A stretch of 64,000 nt of DNA from positions 186,001 through 250,000 of the forward strand of contig NZ_BMRK01000001.1 of the NCBI RefSeq assembly GCF_014648595.1. The letters run 5' to 3'. Source of the DNA: Nocardioides luteus. GTDB lineage: Bacteria; Actinomycetota; Actinomycetes; Propionibacteriales; Nocardioidaceae. The number at the start of each line of letters is the position of its first letter. Position 1 is the stretch's first letter. Below are positions 1 through 7,358 of this stretch, one piece after another. Made by a program: the position numbers and the translations under genes. The notes under the pieces were generated by a model. It was given only the letters and a program-made list of their open reading frames with translations. It was not told the origin of the DNA and ran no database searches.

Positions 1-732
1 GACAGCATCGGTGTCCTCGTCCCGACCGCGGCCGATCTCGTCGTCGTCACCGCGGCGCTCGATCCGTGCGTCGGCTCGCCCGGTCCCCGCGCACCCGGCC
101 CGGTACGTCTCGTGGTCCCGGAGGACGAGGTGGTCGCGGACGTCGCGCCCGAGGTGGCTGCCTGGTTCCGGGGCGCGGTCGAGGAGCTTTCCGTGCTCGA
201 CGACGTTCGCGTCGAGCGACGTCCCCTCCCCGTGCTCGCCGCGGCTCAGGAGCTGATGGATCGCCACGGCACCCTGGTCGCGGCTGAGGCTTTCTGCGGC
301 TACGGCCGACTCCTCGACGGCACGTCGGCGGGCCTGCTCGATTCGGCGGTGGTGCGGCGTCTCCGGCTCGCGTCCCGGGTGGTCTCGACCGTCGGGCCGG
401 TACGTGCGCACATGACCACGTTGCGCGAGCGGGTGGCCGCCGAGCTCGATGGCGGGCTGCTGCTGTGCCCCACCGTCCGCGATGCCCCACCCGCGGTGTC
501 GCTGGTGACCGCCTCCGCGGACGTCTTCGATCGGTGGAACGCCCGCATCCTGCGTACGACCATGCTGCTCAGCTATCTCGGCATGCCGGGTGTGAGCGTG
601 CCCCGAGGAGACGGTCGGCGGCGGGGCCTCGGCCTTCTCGTCTCCGCCCCCGACGGCCACGACCGCGCTGTCATCCGGGCTGCCCAGCTGATCGATGACG
701 CGCCCACGAATCCCCATCACGTCAACAGATAG
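1..732 (+). CDS. Amidase-family hydrolase, C-terminal part (5' end outside window)
   Basis: The frame is open from the first base to a TAG at 730-732, so the gene starts before the window; 243 residues are visible. The opening residues DSIGVLVPTAADLVVV match the region after the catalytic core in amidase-signature enzymes (a conserved D-x-x-G followed by a helix beginning RTxxD). The tail MLLSYLGMPGVSVP is the usual C-terminal segment of the fold. These enzymes hydrolyse C-N amide bonds with a Lys-Ser-Ser triad, which would lie in the missing part and cannot be checked. An OYE-family gene follows after 10 bp, so the two are probably co-transcribed. Substrate unknown. Confidence 0.8.
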   Translation, partial: DSIGVLVPTAADLVVVTAALDPCVGSPGPRAPGPVRLVVPEDEVVADVAPEVAAWFRGAVEELSVLDDVRVERRPLPVLAAAQELMDRHGTLVAAEAFCGYGRLLDGTSAGLLDSAVVRRLRLASRVVSTVGPVRAHMTTLRERVAAELDGGLLLCPTVRDAPPAVSLVTASADVFDRWNARILRTTMLLSYLGMPGVSVPRGDGRRRGLGLLVSAPDGHDRAVIRAAQLIDDAPTNPHHVNR

Positions 733-742
733 GAACCGACCC

Positions 743-1864
743 ATGACCGACACCCCTGATCTCCACCCGGCCCTTCAGTCCGGCTCGCTGGGCTCGATCG
801 ACCTCGGCAACCGGCTCACGGTCGCACCGATGACGCGTCTCTCCGCGACACCGGCGGGCGTGCCGACGGAGCTGATGGCTGACTACTACGCGGAGTTCGC
901 GTCCGGCGGCTTCGGCCTGGTCATCACAGAAGGCATCTATCCCGATGCGGCCTACAGCCAGGGCTACCTCAACCAGCCGGGCCTGGTCACCCAGGAGCAC
1001 GTCGCGGGCTGGCGAGTCGTCACCGACCGAGTGCACGCAGCGGGCGCCAGGATCGTCGCTCAGCTGATGCACGCCGGTGCTCTCTCGCAAGGCAACCCGC
1101 ACCGTACGGAGACGCTCGCACCGTCGGCGGTCCAGCCGCTCGGCACCATGATGCGGGCGTACGGTGGCAGCGGTTCGTGGCCGCTGCCGCGCGAGGCCAC
1201 CAGCGATGACATCGCGGAGGTCGTCGAGGGCTTCGCGGCTGCGGCCCGCAACGCCGCCGAGGCCGGTTTCGACGGCATCGAGGTGCACGCGGCCAACGGC
1301 TATCTGCTGGACCAGTTCGTCACCGAGTACACCAACCTGCGCACCGACGGGTACGGCTCCTCGACCGCCAACCGCATCCGGTTGACGGCTGAGGTCGTCG
1401 AGCGCCTCGTCGCGGAGGCACCCGAGGGCTTCCTCGTCGGCGTCCGGATCTCGCAGACGAAGGTCAACGACGTGGTCTACCGCTGGTCGGGCGGCGCCGA
1501 GGACGTCGTTGTCATCGCCGAGGCCCTCGCCAAGGCCGGTGCCGACTACATCCACGTGGCGAGCGAAGGACGGTCCTGGTTCGAGACCGCCCGGCTCGAG
1601 GACGGCTCGACCGTGACCGGCCTGGCTCGGGAGGTGTCTGGGCTCCCGGTGATCGCCAACGGTGGGATGCACGACCGCGACCAGGCCGAGCGGGTGCTGC
1701 ACGACGGGCACGCCGACTTCCTTTCGATCGGCCACGTCGCGCTCGCCAACCCGGACCTGCCGAACCGCTTGGCAGCCGGTGACGAGCTGGCCGACTTCGA
1801 CCCGGCGATGCTGCGCCCGAGTGTCACAATCGAGTCCAGCAACCGGTGGCGGCGAGCGGGATGA
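743..1864 (+). CDS. NADH:flavin oxidoreductase, Old Yellow Enzyme family
   Basis: A 373-residue TIM-barrel flavoprotein that uses NAD(P)H to reduce activated C=C bonds or related substrates. Visible family marks are the N-terminal NRLTVAPMTR strand, the active-site region EVHAANGYLLDQF (His and Asn that bind the substrate carbonyl), and the FMN phosphate region VIANGGMHD with IGHVALANPDLPNRL near the C-terminus. An upstream in-frame ATG at 695 would overlap the amidase; ATG 743 is preferred because AGGAA lies at 731-735 and the family usually begins shortly before the first barrel strand. It shares a 4-bp ATGA overlap with the deacetylase gene, implying translational coupling in one catabolic operon. 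Confidence 0.9.
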   Translation: MTDTPDLHPALQSGSLGSIDLGNRLTVAPMTRLSATPAGVPTELMADYYAEFASGGFGLVITEGIYPDAAYSQGYLNQPGLVTQEHVAGWRVVTDRVHAAGARIVAQLMHAGALSQGNPHRTETLAPSAVQPLGTMMRAYGGSGSWPLPREATSDDIAEVVEGFAAAARNAAEAGFDGIEVHAANGYLLDQFVTEYTNLRTDGYGSSTANRIRLTAEVVERLVAEAPEGFLVGVRISQTKVNDVVYRWSGGAEDVVVIAEALAKAGADYIHVASEGRSWFETARLEDGSTVTGLAREVSGLPVIANGGMHDRDQAERVLHDGHADFLSIGHVALANPDLPNRLAAGDELADFDPAMLRPSVTIESSNRWRRAG

Positions 1865-2742
1865 GCATGGATGTGGACAGTGGTGCATGGCGCGGGTCGG
1901 CAGCCGCAGTGGCGACGTTGACCTTCGACGTCGACGCCGAGACTCCCGTGCTCGCAGCCGGTGGTCGCTACTCCCGGCATCTGACCACGATGTCCCACCA
2001 GGCGTACGGGCCGGATGTGGGGGTGCCGCGGATCCTCGACCTGCTCGACGAGCTCGAGGTGCCGGCAACGTTCTTCGTGCCCGGTTGGGTGGCCGAGAGG
2101 CGTCCACACCTGGCGGCGAGCATCGTCGAGCGGGGCCATGAGGTGGCGCATCACTCCTACAGCCACCAGACCGCGACGGACATGACGGAGCAGGCGCAGC
2201 GCGACGACTTCGAGCGCGCGCTGTCCGTCTTCGCGAGCCAGGACATCGAGGTGAGCGGGTATCGCGCTGCCATGTGGCAGACGACCGCCACCACGATGGA
2301 GCTTCTGGCCGAGCACGGTCTGTCCTACGACTCCTCGATGATGGCCGACGACCGGCCCTACCTGCTCAAGCTCGGTGACACCGATGTCGTGGAGCTTCCG
2401 GTCCACTGGTCACTCGATGACTGGGAGCAGTACGCCTTCCTGCCCGAGCCGTTCGTGGGCGGTCTGATCGAGGCGCCGTCGAAGGTCTTCGACATGTGGC
2501 GCGACGAGCTCGAAGGGATGAGTGCGTACGGATGTCTGTTCAACCTGTGCCTGCACCCGTTCCTCACCGCCCGTCCGGGCCGACTCGCCGTCGTGCGCCG
2601 GCTGATCGAGTGGGCCCGCGAGCGGGGCGACATCTCCTTCGAGAGGTGTCGTGACGTCGCGGCTCGCGTCGCGGAGGTCGGTGGCGTACGTGAGGTCCGT
2701 CCGGACCGCACGGAGATCGACCCGGACACCTATCCGGACTGA
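1861..2742 (+). CDS. Polysaccharide deacetylase (NodB-fold) family hydrolase
   Basis: A 293-residue protein with the NodB homology fold. The metal-site motifs are visible: TFDVDAE (Asp23, Asp25) and HHSYSH (His97, His101), followed by GYRAAMW as the third motif. There is no signal peptide, so it should act in the cytoplasm. That fits the PuuE/HpPgdA-like branch, which includes metal-dependent amidohydrolases acting on small ring amides, better than a cell-wall deacetylase. Its position between an amidase/OYE pair and an NCS1 permease supports a small nitrogen-compound substrate, which is inference. Start ATG 1861 overlaps the upstream stop. A strong terminator follows the gene. Confidence 0.82.
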   Translation: MSMDVDSGAWRGSAAAVATLTFDVDAETPVLAAGGRYSRHLTTMSHQAYGPDVGVPRILDLLDELEVPATFFVPGWVAERRPHLAASIVERGHEVAHHSYSHQTATDMTEQAQRDDFERALSVFASQDIEVSGYRAAMWQTTATTMELLAEHGLSYDSSMMADDRPYLLKLGDTDVVELPVHWSLDDWEQYAFLPEPFVGGLIEAPSKVFDMWRDELEGMSAYGCLFNLCLHPFLTARPGRLAVVRRLIEWARERGDISFERCRDVAARVAEVGGVREVRPDRTEIDPDTYPD

Positions 2743-2770
2743 CGTTCCAGCTTCACCGAGCAGGCCGTTC

Positions 2771-2808
2771 AAAGGCGCCCGGCGGGATTCCCGCCGGGCG
2801 CCTTTCTG
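2771..2808 (+). terminator. Rho-independent terminator after the deacetylase gene
   Basis: A perfect 15-bp stem (2771-2785 with 2791-2805), five-base loop GATTC, then a short T-containing tail. It ends the amidase-OYE-deacetylase transcript and separates it from the permease gene. Confidence 0.85.
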
Positions 2809-2937
2809 CTGTGCTGGCGGACGGACCCACGACGGGTGAAAATGTACATCGGGACCGCGCGGATCCTGTGTGAATGTCCACTGACTGCTCGGCTGGGCCG
2901 GTGGTTCAGTGGCGGTCATCACACCAGGAGGACCACC

Positions 2938-4374
2938 ATGAACTATTCGCCTTCGGCCCCGCCCAGCGACAGTGAGGCGGTGCCGTTCGATGCCCACGGC
3001 ATCGGCCCCATCCCCGCCGAGTCCCGTGACTCGACCCCGTCTGAGCAGTTCTGGATCTGGTTCGGCGCGAACCTGGCGCCGGTCAACTGGGTCCTGGGAG
3101 CTCTCGGGATCGTGCTCGGCCTCAGCCTGGTCGAGACCATCCTCGTGGTGGCGATCGGAAACCTCTTCGGCTGCGCGCTCTTCGGGCTGTTCAACGTCAT
3201 CGGCCACCGCACGGCCGTGAACCAGATGGTGCTCGGCCGGGCCGCCTTCGGGCGACGCGGGAGCGTCGTACCCGGCCTCATCCAGGGCCTCCTCACCATG
3301 GGGTGGGTGGGCGTCAACACCTGGGTCGTCCTCGACCTCGCGCTCGGCGTCCTCGCCGAGCTCGGCATCGAGGGCGGCACGGTCCTGAAGTACGTTGTCG
3401 CGGCCATCATCATGCTGACCCAGCTCGGCCTCGCGCTCTACGGCTTCTACGCCATCCGTACCTTCGAGAAGTACACCGTGCCGGCCACTGCGGTCGTCAT
3501 GGTCATCATGACCGTCGTCGCGCTCTCGCAGGTGAGCATCGACTGGACCACCGGCCAGGCGACGACCACGACCGACAAGGTCACCGCGATCACCCAGCTC
3601 GTCACCGCGATCGGCGTCGGCTGGGGCATCTCGTGGATCCCCTACTCGGCTGACTACAGCCGTTTCGTACGCAAGGGCGCGACCGACAGGTCGGTGTTCT
3701 GGGCAGCGGCCGCCGGGATGTACGTCCCCACCGTCTGGCTGGCTGTGCTCGGCGCCTGCCTGGCCAGCGCCGGCAACGGCGGCGACCCCGCCGAGCTGGT
3801 GATCGCGACCTTCGGTGTGCTCGCGATCCCGGTCCTGCTGCTGATCATGCACGGACCGGTCGCGACCAACATCCTCAACCTGTACTCCTGCTCGCTCGCC
3901 GCGCTCTCCGTCGGCGTCCGGGCTGCGCGGTGGAAGGTCACCCTCGTCGCCGGCGCGGTCGCCTCTGCGGTGCTCGTCGTGTTCGTCAGTGCTGACAGCT
4001 TCGCGCAGGCCTTCGACCACTGGATGCTGTCGATCCTGGTCTGGATCAGCCCGTGGGCGGCCGTCGTGGTCGTGGACTTCGTCGTGATCCGCCGAGGTCG
4101 CCTCGACGTAGCTGATCTCTACCGTGACGGTGCGGACTCACCGTACGGCTCGGTCAGCAAGGCCGGCATGGTCAGCCTCGCCCTCGGCATCTTCGCCGGC
4201 TGGGCCTGGCAGTACGGGATGGTGCCCGTCATGCAGGGCCCGCTGGCCCGGCTGATGAATGCCACCGACATGTCCTGGCTGTCCGGCGGGCTGGTCGCGG
4301 GTGGGCTCTACCTGGTCCTGGCGCGCCGTGCGGTGGCTTCCGAGACCCTGGGCATCGTCGAGGCGGCCAGATGA
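2938..4374 (+). CDS. NCS1-family permease (cytosine/purine/hydantoin type)
   Basis: A 478-residue integral membrane protein with about twelve hydrophobic segments. The first helix region, SEQFWIWFGANLAPVNW, is typical of CodB/Mhp1-like nucleobase-cation symporters, and GWGISWIPYSADYSRFV is the family's middle signature. It would import a nucleobase, hydantoin, allantoin or similar compound with Na+ or H+. An upstream in-frame ATG at 2836 is rejected because ATG 2938 has a strong AGGAGG at 2926-2931. The stop overlaps an ATG at 4371, in frame with the VOC gene. With the nearby hydrolases this looks like uptake plus breakdown of one nitrogen-containing substrate. Confidence 0.9.
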   Translation: MNYSPSAPPSDSEAVPFDAHGIGPIPAESRDSTPSEQFWIWFGANLAPVNWVLGALGIVLGLSLVETILVVAIGNLFGCALFGLFNVIGHRTAVNQMVLGRAAFGRRGSVVPGLIQGLLTMGWVGVNTWVVLDLALGVLAELGIEGGTVLKYVVAAIIMLTQLGLALYGFYAIRTFEKYTVPATAVVMVIMTVVALSQVSIDWTTGQATTTTDKVTAITQLVTAIGVGWGISWIPYSADYSRFVRKGATDRSVFWAAAAGMYVPTVWLAVLGACLASAGNGGDPAELVIATFGVLAIPVLLLIMHGPVATNILNLYSCSLAALSVGVRAARWKVTLVAGAVASAVLVVFVSADSFAQAFDHWMLSILVWISPWAAVVVVDFVVIRRGRLDVADLYRDGADSPYGSVSKAGMVSLALGIFAGWAWQYGMVPVMQGPLARLMNATDMSWLSGGLVAGGLYLVLARRAVASETLGIVEAAR

Positions 4375-4430
4375 GTGCGTTTCCCACCACCCGGCCCCGC
4401 GGCCGACCCGGTCGAAAGCGAGAGGATCAC

Positions 4431-5015
4431 ATGTCCGAGCCCGACGTCTTCCCCCAGGTGCTGAGCGCATCAGCGATGAGCAACACCTTCCTCGGCAACC
4501 TGATCGAGGTCTGCTTCGCCACCGAGGACTACCTGCGGACGATGCGAGGAATGGTCCGTCTCGGTATCGGTCCGTGGCGTGTGTACACGTTCGACGGGTC
4601 GACGGTGGCTGACCGGGAGTACGGCGGTGAGCCCGCCGACTGGGCGCTCAAGGTCGCTTTCGCCGACGTCGGCGACGTGGCCTTCGAGATCATGCAGCCG
4701 TTGTACGGCCCCTCGATCATCCGCGAGTTCCTGGACAGCCATGGCGAGGGAGTCCATCACCTCGCCTTCGACTGCGGGGAGGCCGCATGGGACAGTCGGG
4801 CCGAGGAGTTCGCTCGTCGTGGGTTCCGGTGTTCCCAGGCCGGAAGGTTCATGGATGCCAACGCGTTCGCGTTCTTCAGCACCGAAGGTGCCGTCACCAC
4901 CACGTTGGAGACCTACTCGATCCCCGATGGATTCGAGTGGCCCGAACCCGAGGAGTGGTTTCCCGGGCCTCCTCCCGCTGGTGAAGCTGCGGTGGTGCGG
5001 GCGCAGCGCAGCTAG
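4431..5015 (+). CDS. VOC-superfamily (glyoxalase/epimerase-like) protein
   Basis: A 194-residue protein with the paired beta-alpha-beta-beta-beta layout of vicinal oxygen chelate proteins. It has metal-ligand-like EV at NLIEVCFATED, a Glu in FEIMQP, His-His in GEGVHHLAF, and a late Glu in TTLETYS. The pattern is closest to methylmalonyl-CoA epimerase/glyoxalase relatives. ATG 4431 is chosen because AGAGGA lies at 4421-4426; a start at 4371 would overlap the permease stop by ATGA and add 20 basic, non-conserved-looking residues. It is the last gene of the permease transcript. The reaction is unknown. Confidence 0.8.
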   Translation: MSEPDVFPQVLSASAMSNTFLGNLIEVCFATEDYLRTMRGMVRLGIGPWRVYTFDGSTVADREYGGEPADWALKVAFADVGDVAFEIMQPLYGPSIIREFLDSHGEGVHHLAFDCGEAAWDSRAEEFARRGFRCSQAGRFMDANAFAFFSTEGAVTTTLETYSIPDGFEWPEPEEWFPGPPPAGEAAVVRAQRS

Positions 5016-5235
5016 ACCCGCTCGTCGTCCGGTGCGGTCTGGGCTCGCCTGGAAACACCTCGGTCCGGACCTAGTCTACCTGAGCCTGTTCGCGTTCGTC
5101 GCCTGGGGCCGGCTCGACCTGCAGCCGTTCTAGGCTCGGCACCGCCCGCGCCGATCGGTATTCGGCTGCGGGTGGAGCCTCGGCCGACTAGTGTTTGACC
5201 GTTCGTGGGACGAGCCTGCGAGTGTGGGGAGCTTG

Positions 5236-5439
5236 ATGGCAGCGTTGTTGTTGGTAGTCGTCGGAGCAGCGCTGCTTCTGGCCGTCCTCGCGGTCGTGGT
5301 CCTGGTCGTGGTGCTGGCCCGGTCCGGTCGAGCGCGGCCGGAGCAGGGGTTCGACCTGCACCATCACCCGCGAGTGCCGGCGAACGCCGAGCAACCCAGC
5401 AGCCAGCACGACACCGGGGACACTGGCCCCGACTTCTGA
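5236..5439 (+). CDS. Small single-pass membrane protein, function unknown
   Basis: 67 residues: one long hydrophobic helix (residues 2-27, almost only A, L and V), then a basic RSGRARPEQ stretch and a hydrophilic His/Gln-rich tail, so N-out/C-in is likely. ATG 5236 is preceded by GGGGAG. I do not recognise a family. The 220 bases before it (5016-5235) contain nothing I can identify. Confidence 0.5.
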   Translation: MAALLLVVVGAALLLAVLAVVVLVVVLARSGRARPEQGFDLHHHPRVPANAEQPSSQHDTGDTGPDF

Positions 5440-5459
5440 TGTGAATAAGGTTGATCGAC

Positions 5460-5801
5460 GTGGCAGACGAGATGGGTCGTAAAGACATCGAGGCCGGGTT
5501 GGAGACCCGCCATGAGCTCGGGGACGCGTTCGACGCCGAGCTGGTCGCCGGCTTCGCCGACCGCATCGAGAAGACCGTCCAGGAGCGCGTAGGCGCCACC
5601 GCTGCGGCTCGCACCCTCGCCGAGCGCAACGAGTCCCGCACCTCGGTCTTCCAGTTCGTCCTCGGCGCCGGATCGGCCGTCGCCGGCATCCCGATCAGCA
5701 TCACCCTCGGCGTCACCGACAACCTCGGGGCCCTGGTGGTCTCCTGGGTCGGCATCGTCGGCGTCAACGTCGCTCACGCGCTGCGTACGCGCAAGCGCTG
5801 A
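5460..5801 (+). CDS. Small membrane protein with two C-terminal helices, function unknown
   Basis: 113 residues. The first ~65 are charged and helical. Two hydrophobic stretches follow (VFQFVLGAGSAVAGIPISI and LGALVVSWVGIVGVNVAHAL) and a basic end, RTRKR. GTG 5460 is chosen because AAGG at 5447-5450 lies nine bases upstream; TTG 5451 is in frame but has no spacing for a ribosome site. Family not recognised. Its 3' end faces a convergent methyltransferase gene across the first 32-bp repeat array. Confidence 0.55.
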   Translation: MADEMGRKDIEAGLETRHELGDAFDAELVAGFADRIEKTVQERVGATAAARTLAERNESRTSVFQFVLGAGSAVAGIPISITLGVTDNLGALVVSWVGIVGVNVAHALRTRKR

Positions 5802-5809
5802 AGCAAGAT

Positions 5810-6073
5810 CGCCGACTCGGCGCATCTGCCCCGCTATAGATCGCCGAGTCGGCGCATCTGCCCCGCTGAAACTCGTCGAGTCGGCGCGTCAGCCCCGAGT
5901 GGTCGAAGCGGTGCGTACGGCTCTGGGGCAGTTGCGCCGACTGGGCGTGTGTGGGTGGGGCAGTTGCGCCGACTCGGCGTACGTCGGCGGGGCAGTTGCG
6001 CCGACTGGGCGTGTGTGGGTGGGGCAGTTGCGCCGACTCGGCGTACGTCGGCGGGGCAGTTGCGCCGACTCGG
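5810..6073. repeat. Array of eight 23-bp units at exact 32-bp spacing, in two opposed arms
   Basis: The unit is GGGGCAG, three bases (mostly TTG or ATG), then the 13-bp palindrome CGCCGACTCGGCG. Three units in reverse orientation start at 5810, 5842 and 5874. After a 28-bp gap, five forward units start at 5925, 5957, 5989, 6021 and 6053. Spacers are 9 bp and in the forward arm alternate between two sequences, giving a 64-bp higher-order repeat. The array fills the gap between convergent genes ending at 5801 and 6090. The same unit recurs at 29105-29173 and 40579-40888. The two arms could pair into a long hairpin if transcribed. Confidence 0.93.
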
Positions 6074-6089
6074 GGAAGGTTGGACAGAT

Positions 6090-6716
6090 TTACGACGGGA
6101 GGGCTGCCCGGCCCGCGGACAGATACCCCCACGGCCGCGAGACGGTCGGGCCGGGGAGGTAGGACTGGTCGAGATGCTCGAGCGTGAAGCCGCCGGACTC
6201 GACGAGGCGGGGGATGTCGCGGGTGAGGTGGCAGCCGCCGAAGAGGCGCTGCTGGAGACCGTCGAGGCGGTGCTGCCAGCGGGCGACGGCGGGGTCGGGG
6301 GAGAGGCCGTGCTCGGCGAAGCCGACGGTGCCGCCGGGGCGGAGTACGCGGCAGAGCTCGGCGAGGGCACCGGCGACGTCGGGGATGGTGCACAGCGAGA
6401 ACGTGACCAGGGCGGTGTCGACGGAGGCGTCGTCGAGGGGGAGCCGGGCGCCGTCGAGGCCGACGCGGGTCACCGGGACCGATGACTCTGCGCGGCGCGG
6501 CGCCGAGAGCCGCCAGGCGACGTCGGAGGGCTCGACCGCGACGATCTCGGTGACGGACGAAGGGTAGAGGCCGATGTTGCTCCCGCTGCCGAAGCCGATC
6601 TCGACGACCCGACCGCGCAGCCCCGAGCAGGCCAGGTCACGCAGCGGGCGGAGCTGCGGGATGCCGCAGGTGCGGTCCACGATGTGTGGCACGACCCGCT
6701 GCTCCCACAGTCCCAT
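6090..6716 (-). CDS. Class I SAM-dependent methyltransferase
   Basis: A 208-residue methyltransferase of the Methyltransf_11 type. Motif I is VVEIGFGSGSN, the acidic end of strand 2 is VAVEPS, and the post-motif CRVLRPGGTVGFAEHG is characteristic of UbiE-like enzymes. It should be cytoplasmic and methylate a small molecule; the substrate cannot be told. It is the last of three leftward genes (DUF2207, GNAT, this one) with gaps of 9 and 6 bp, so probably one operon. Its stop lies 16 bp from the 32-bp repeat array, which may act as its 3' boundary. Confidence 0.85.
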   Translation of the reverse strand: MGLWEQRVVPHIVDRTCGIPQLRPLRDLACSGLRGRVVEIGFGSGSNIGLYPSSVTEIVAVEPSDVAWRLSAPRRAESSVPVTRVGLDGARLPLDDASVDTALVTFSLCTIPDVAGALAELCRVLRPGGTVGFAEHGLSPDPAVARWQHRLDGLQQRLFGGCHLTRDIPRLVESGGFTLEHLDQSYLPGPTVSRPWGYLSAGRAALPS

Positions 6717-6722
6717 GGAAGG

Positions 6723-7349
6723 TCATTCTTCCATCTCGCCGGTCCACTGGACCCCCATCAGCCTCGAGTCCTCACCCTCGACGAGCGTGGTGAAGCCGAT
6801 GCGCTGATAGAAGCTGATCGCGCGGGTGTTGCCGGCGCCGACGCCGAGATGGGCGCCGCGTACGCCAGCGACGTGGAAGGCGCCGAGCATCATCGCGATC
6901 AGCTCCTTGCCCACGCCCTGGCCCTGGGCGCGGGGGAGCAGGTTGATGTGCAGGTGGGCGGGGTAGTCGGTGAGGATCTCGGCCAGCATCCGCGGCGGCC
7001 GGTGGATCTGGGAGCGGAGCCGCGCGTTCCAGTCGGTGCGGTCGTGGTCGGGGCCCGGGTCGGGGTTGACGACACGCAGCGCCGGCCACCAGTCCTCCTC
7101 GCACTCCTTCTCGAAGGCACGCGTGAACGGGGTGCCGACGACGTAGCCGACCACACCCTCGGAGTCGACGGCGACAAAGCCGAGTCCGAGACGGAGCACG
7201 ATGTAGGGCGCCGCGTAGATGTTCCCCGGCAGCCGCGGGTCGTCGTAGAACTCGGAGGCGTCCTCACCCGACGCTGCCGTCTGCAGGCAGATCGAGAAGA
7301 GGTCGTCGAGGTCGTCGGCGGTGGCCCGCCGGATCTCAGGAGTGCCCAT
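6723..7349 (-). CDS. GNAT-family N-acetyltransferase
   Basis: 208 residues. The acetyl-CoA pyrophosphate loop is LLPRAQGQGVGKELI and the later ISFYQRIGFTTL is motif B. The long insert between the N-terminal helices and motif A (about residues 60-120, with EKECEEDWWPALR) resembles the acetyltransferase domains related to the NCOAT/O-GlcNAcase branch. Substrate unknown. It sits inside the DUF2207-GNAT-methyltransferase leftward run. Confidence 0.85.
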   Translation of the reverse strand: MGTPEIRRATADDLDDLFSICLQTAASGEDASEFYDDPRLPGNIYAAPYIVLRLGLGFVAVDSEGVVGYVVGTPFTRAFEKECEEDWWPALRVVNPDPGPDHDRTDWNARLRSQIHRPPRMLAEILTDYPAHLHINLLPRAQGQGVGKELIAMMLGAFHVAGVRGAHLGVGAGNTRAISFYQRIGFTTLVEGEDSRLMGVQWTGEMEE

Positions 7350-7358
7350 GGTCCCACT

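Noticed and set aside
2410-4020. Long minus-strand frame opposite the permease gene
   Set aside because: Crosses the terminator at 2771-2808 and mirrors two real genes.
5834-6485. Open frames across the repeat array encoding repeated Arg/Gly/Ala peptides
   Set aside because: The 32-bp period is not a multiple of three and the frames exist only because the repeat lacks stop codons; they also overlap the methyltransferase gene antisense.
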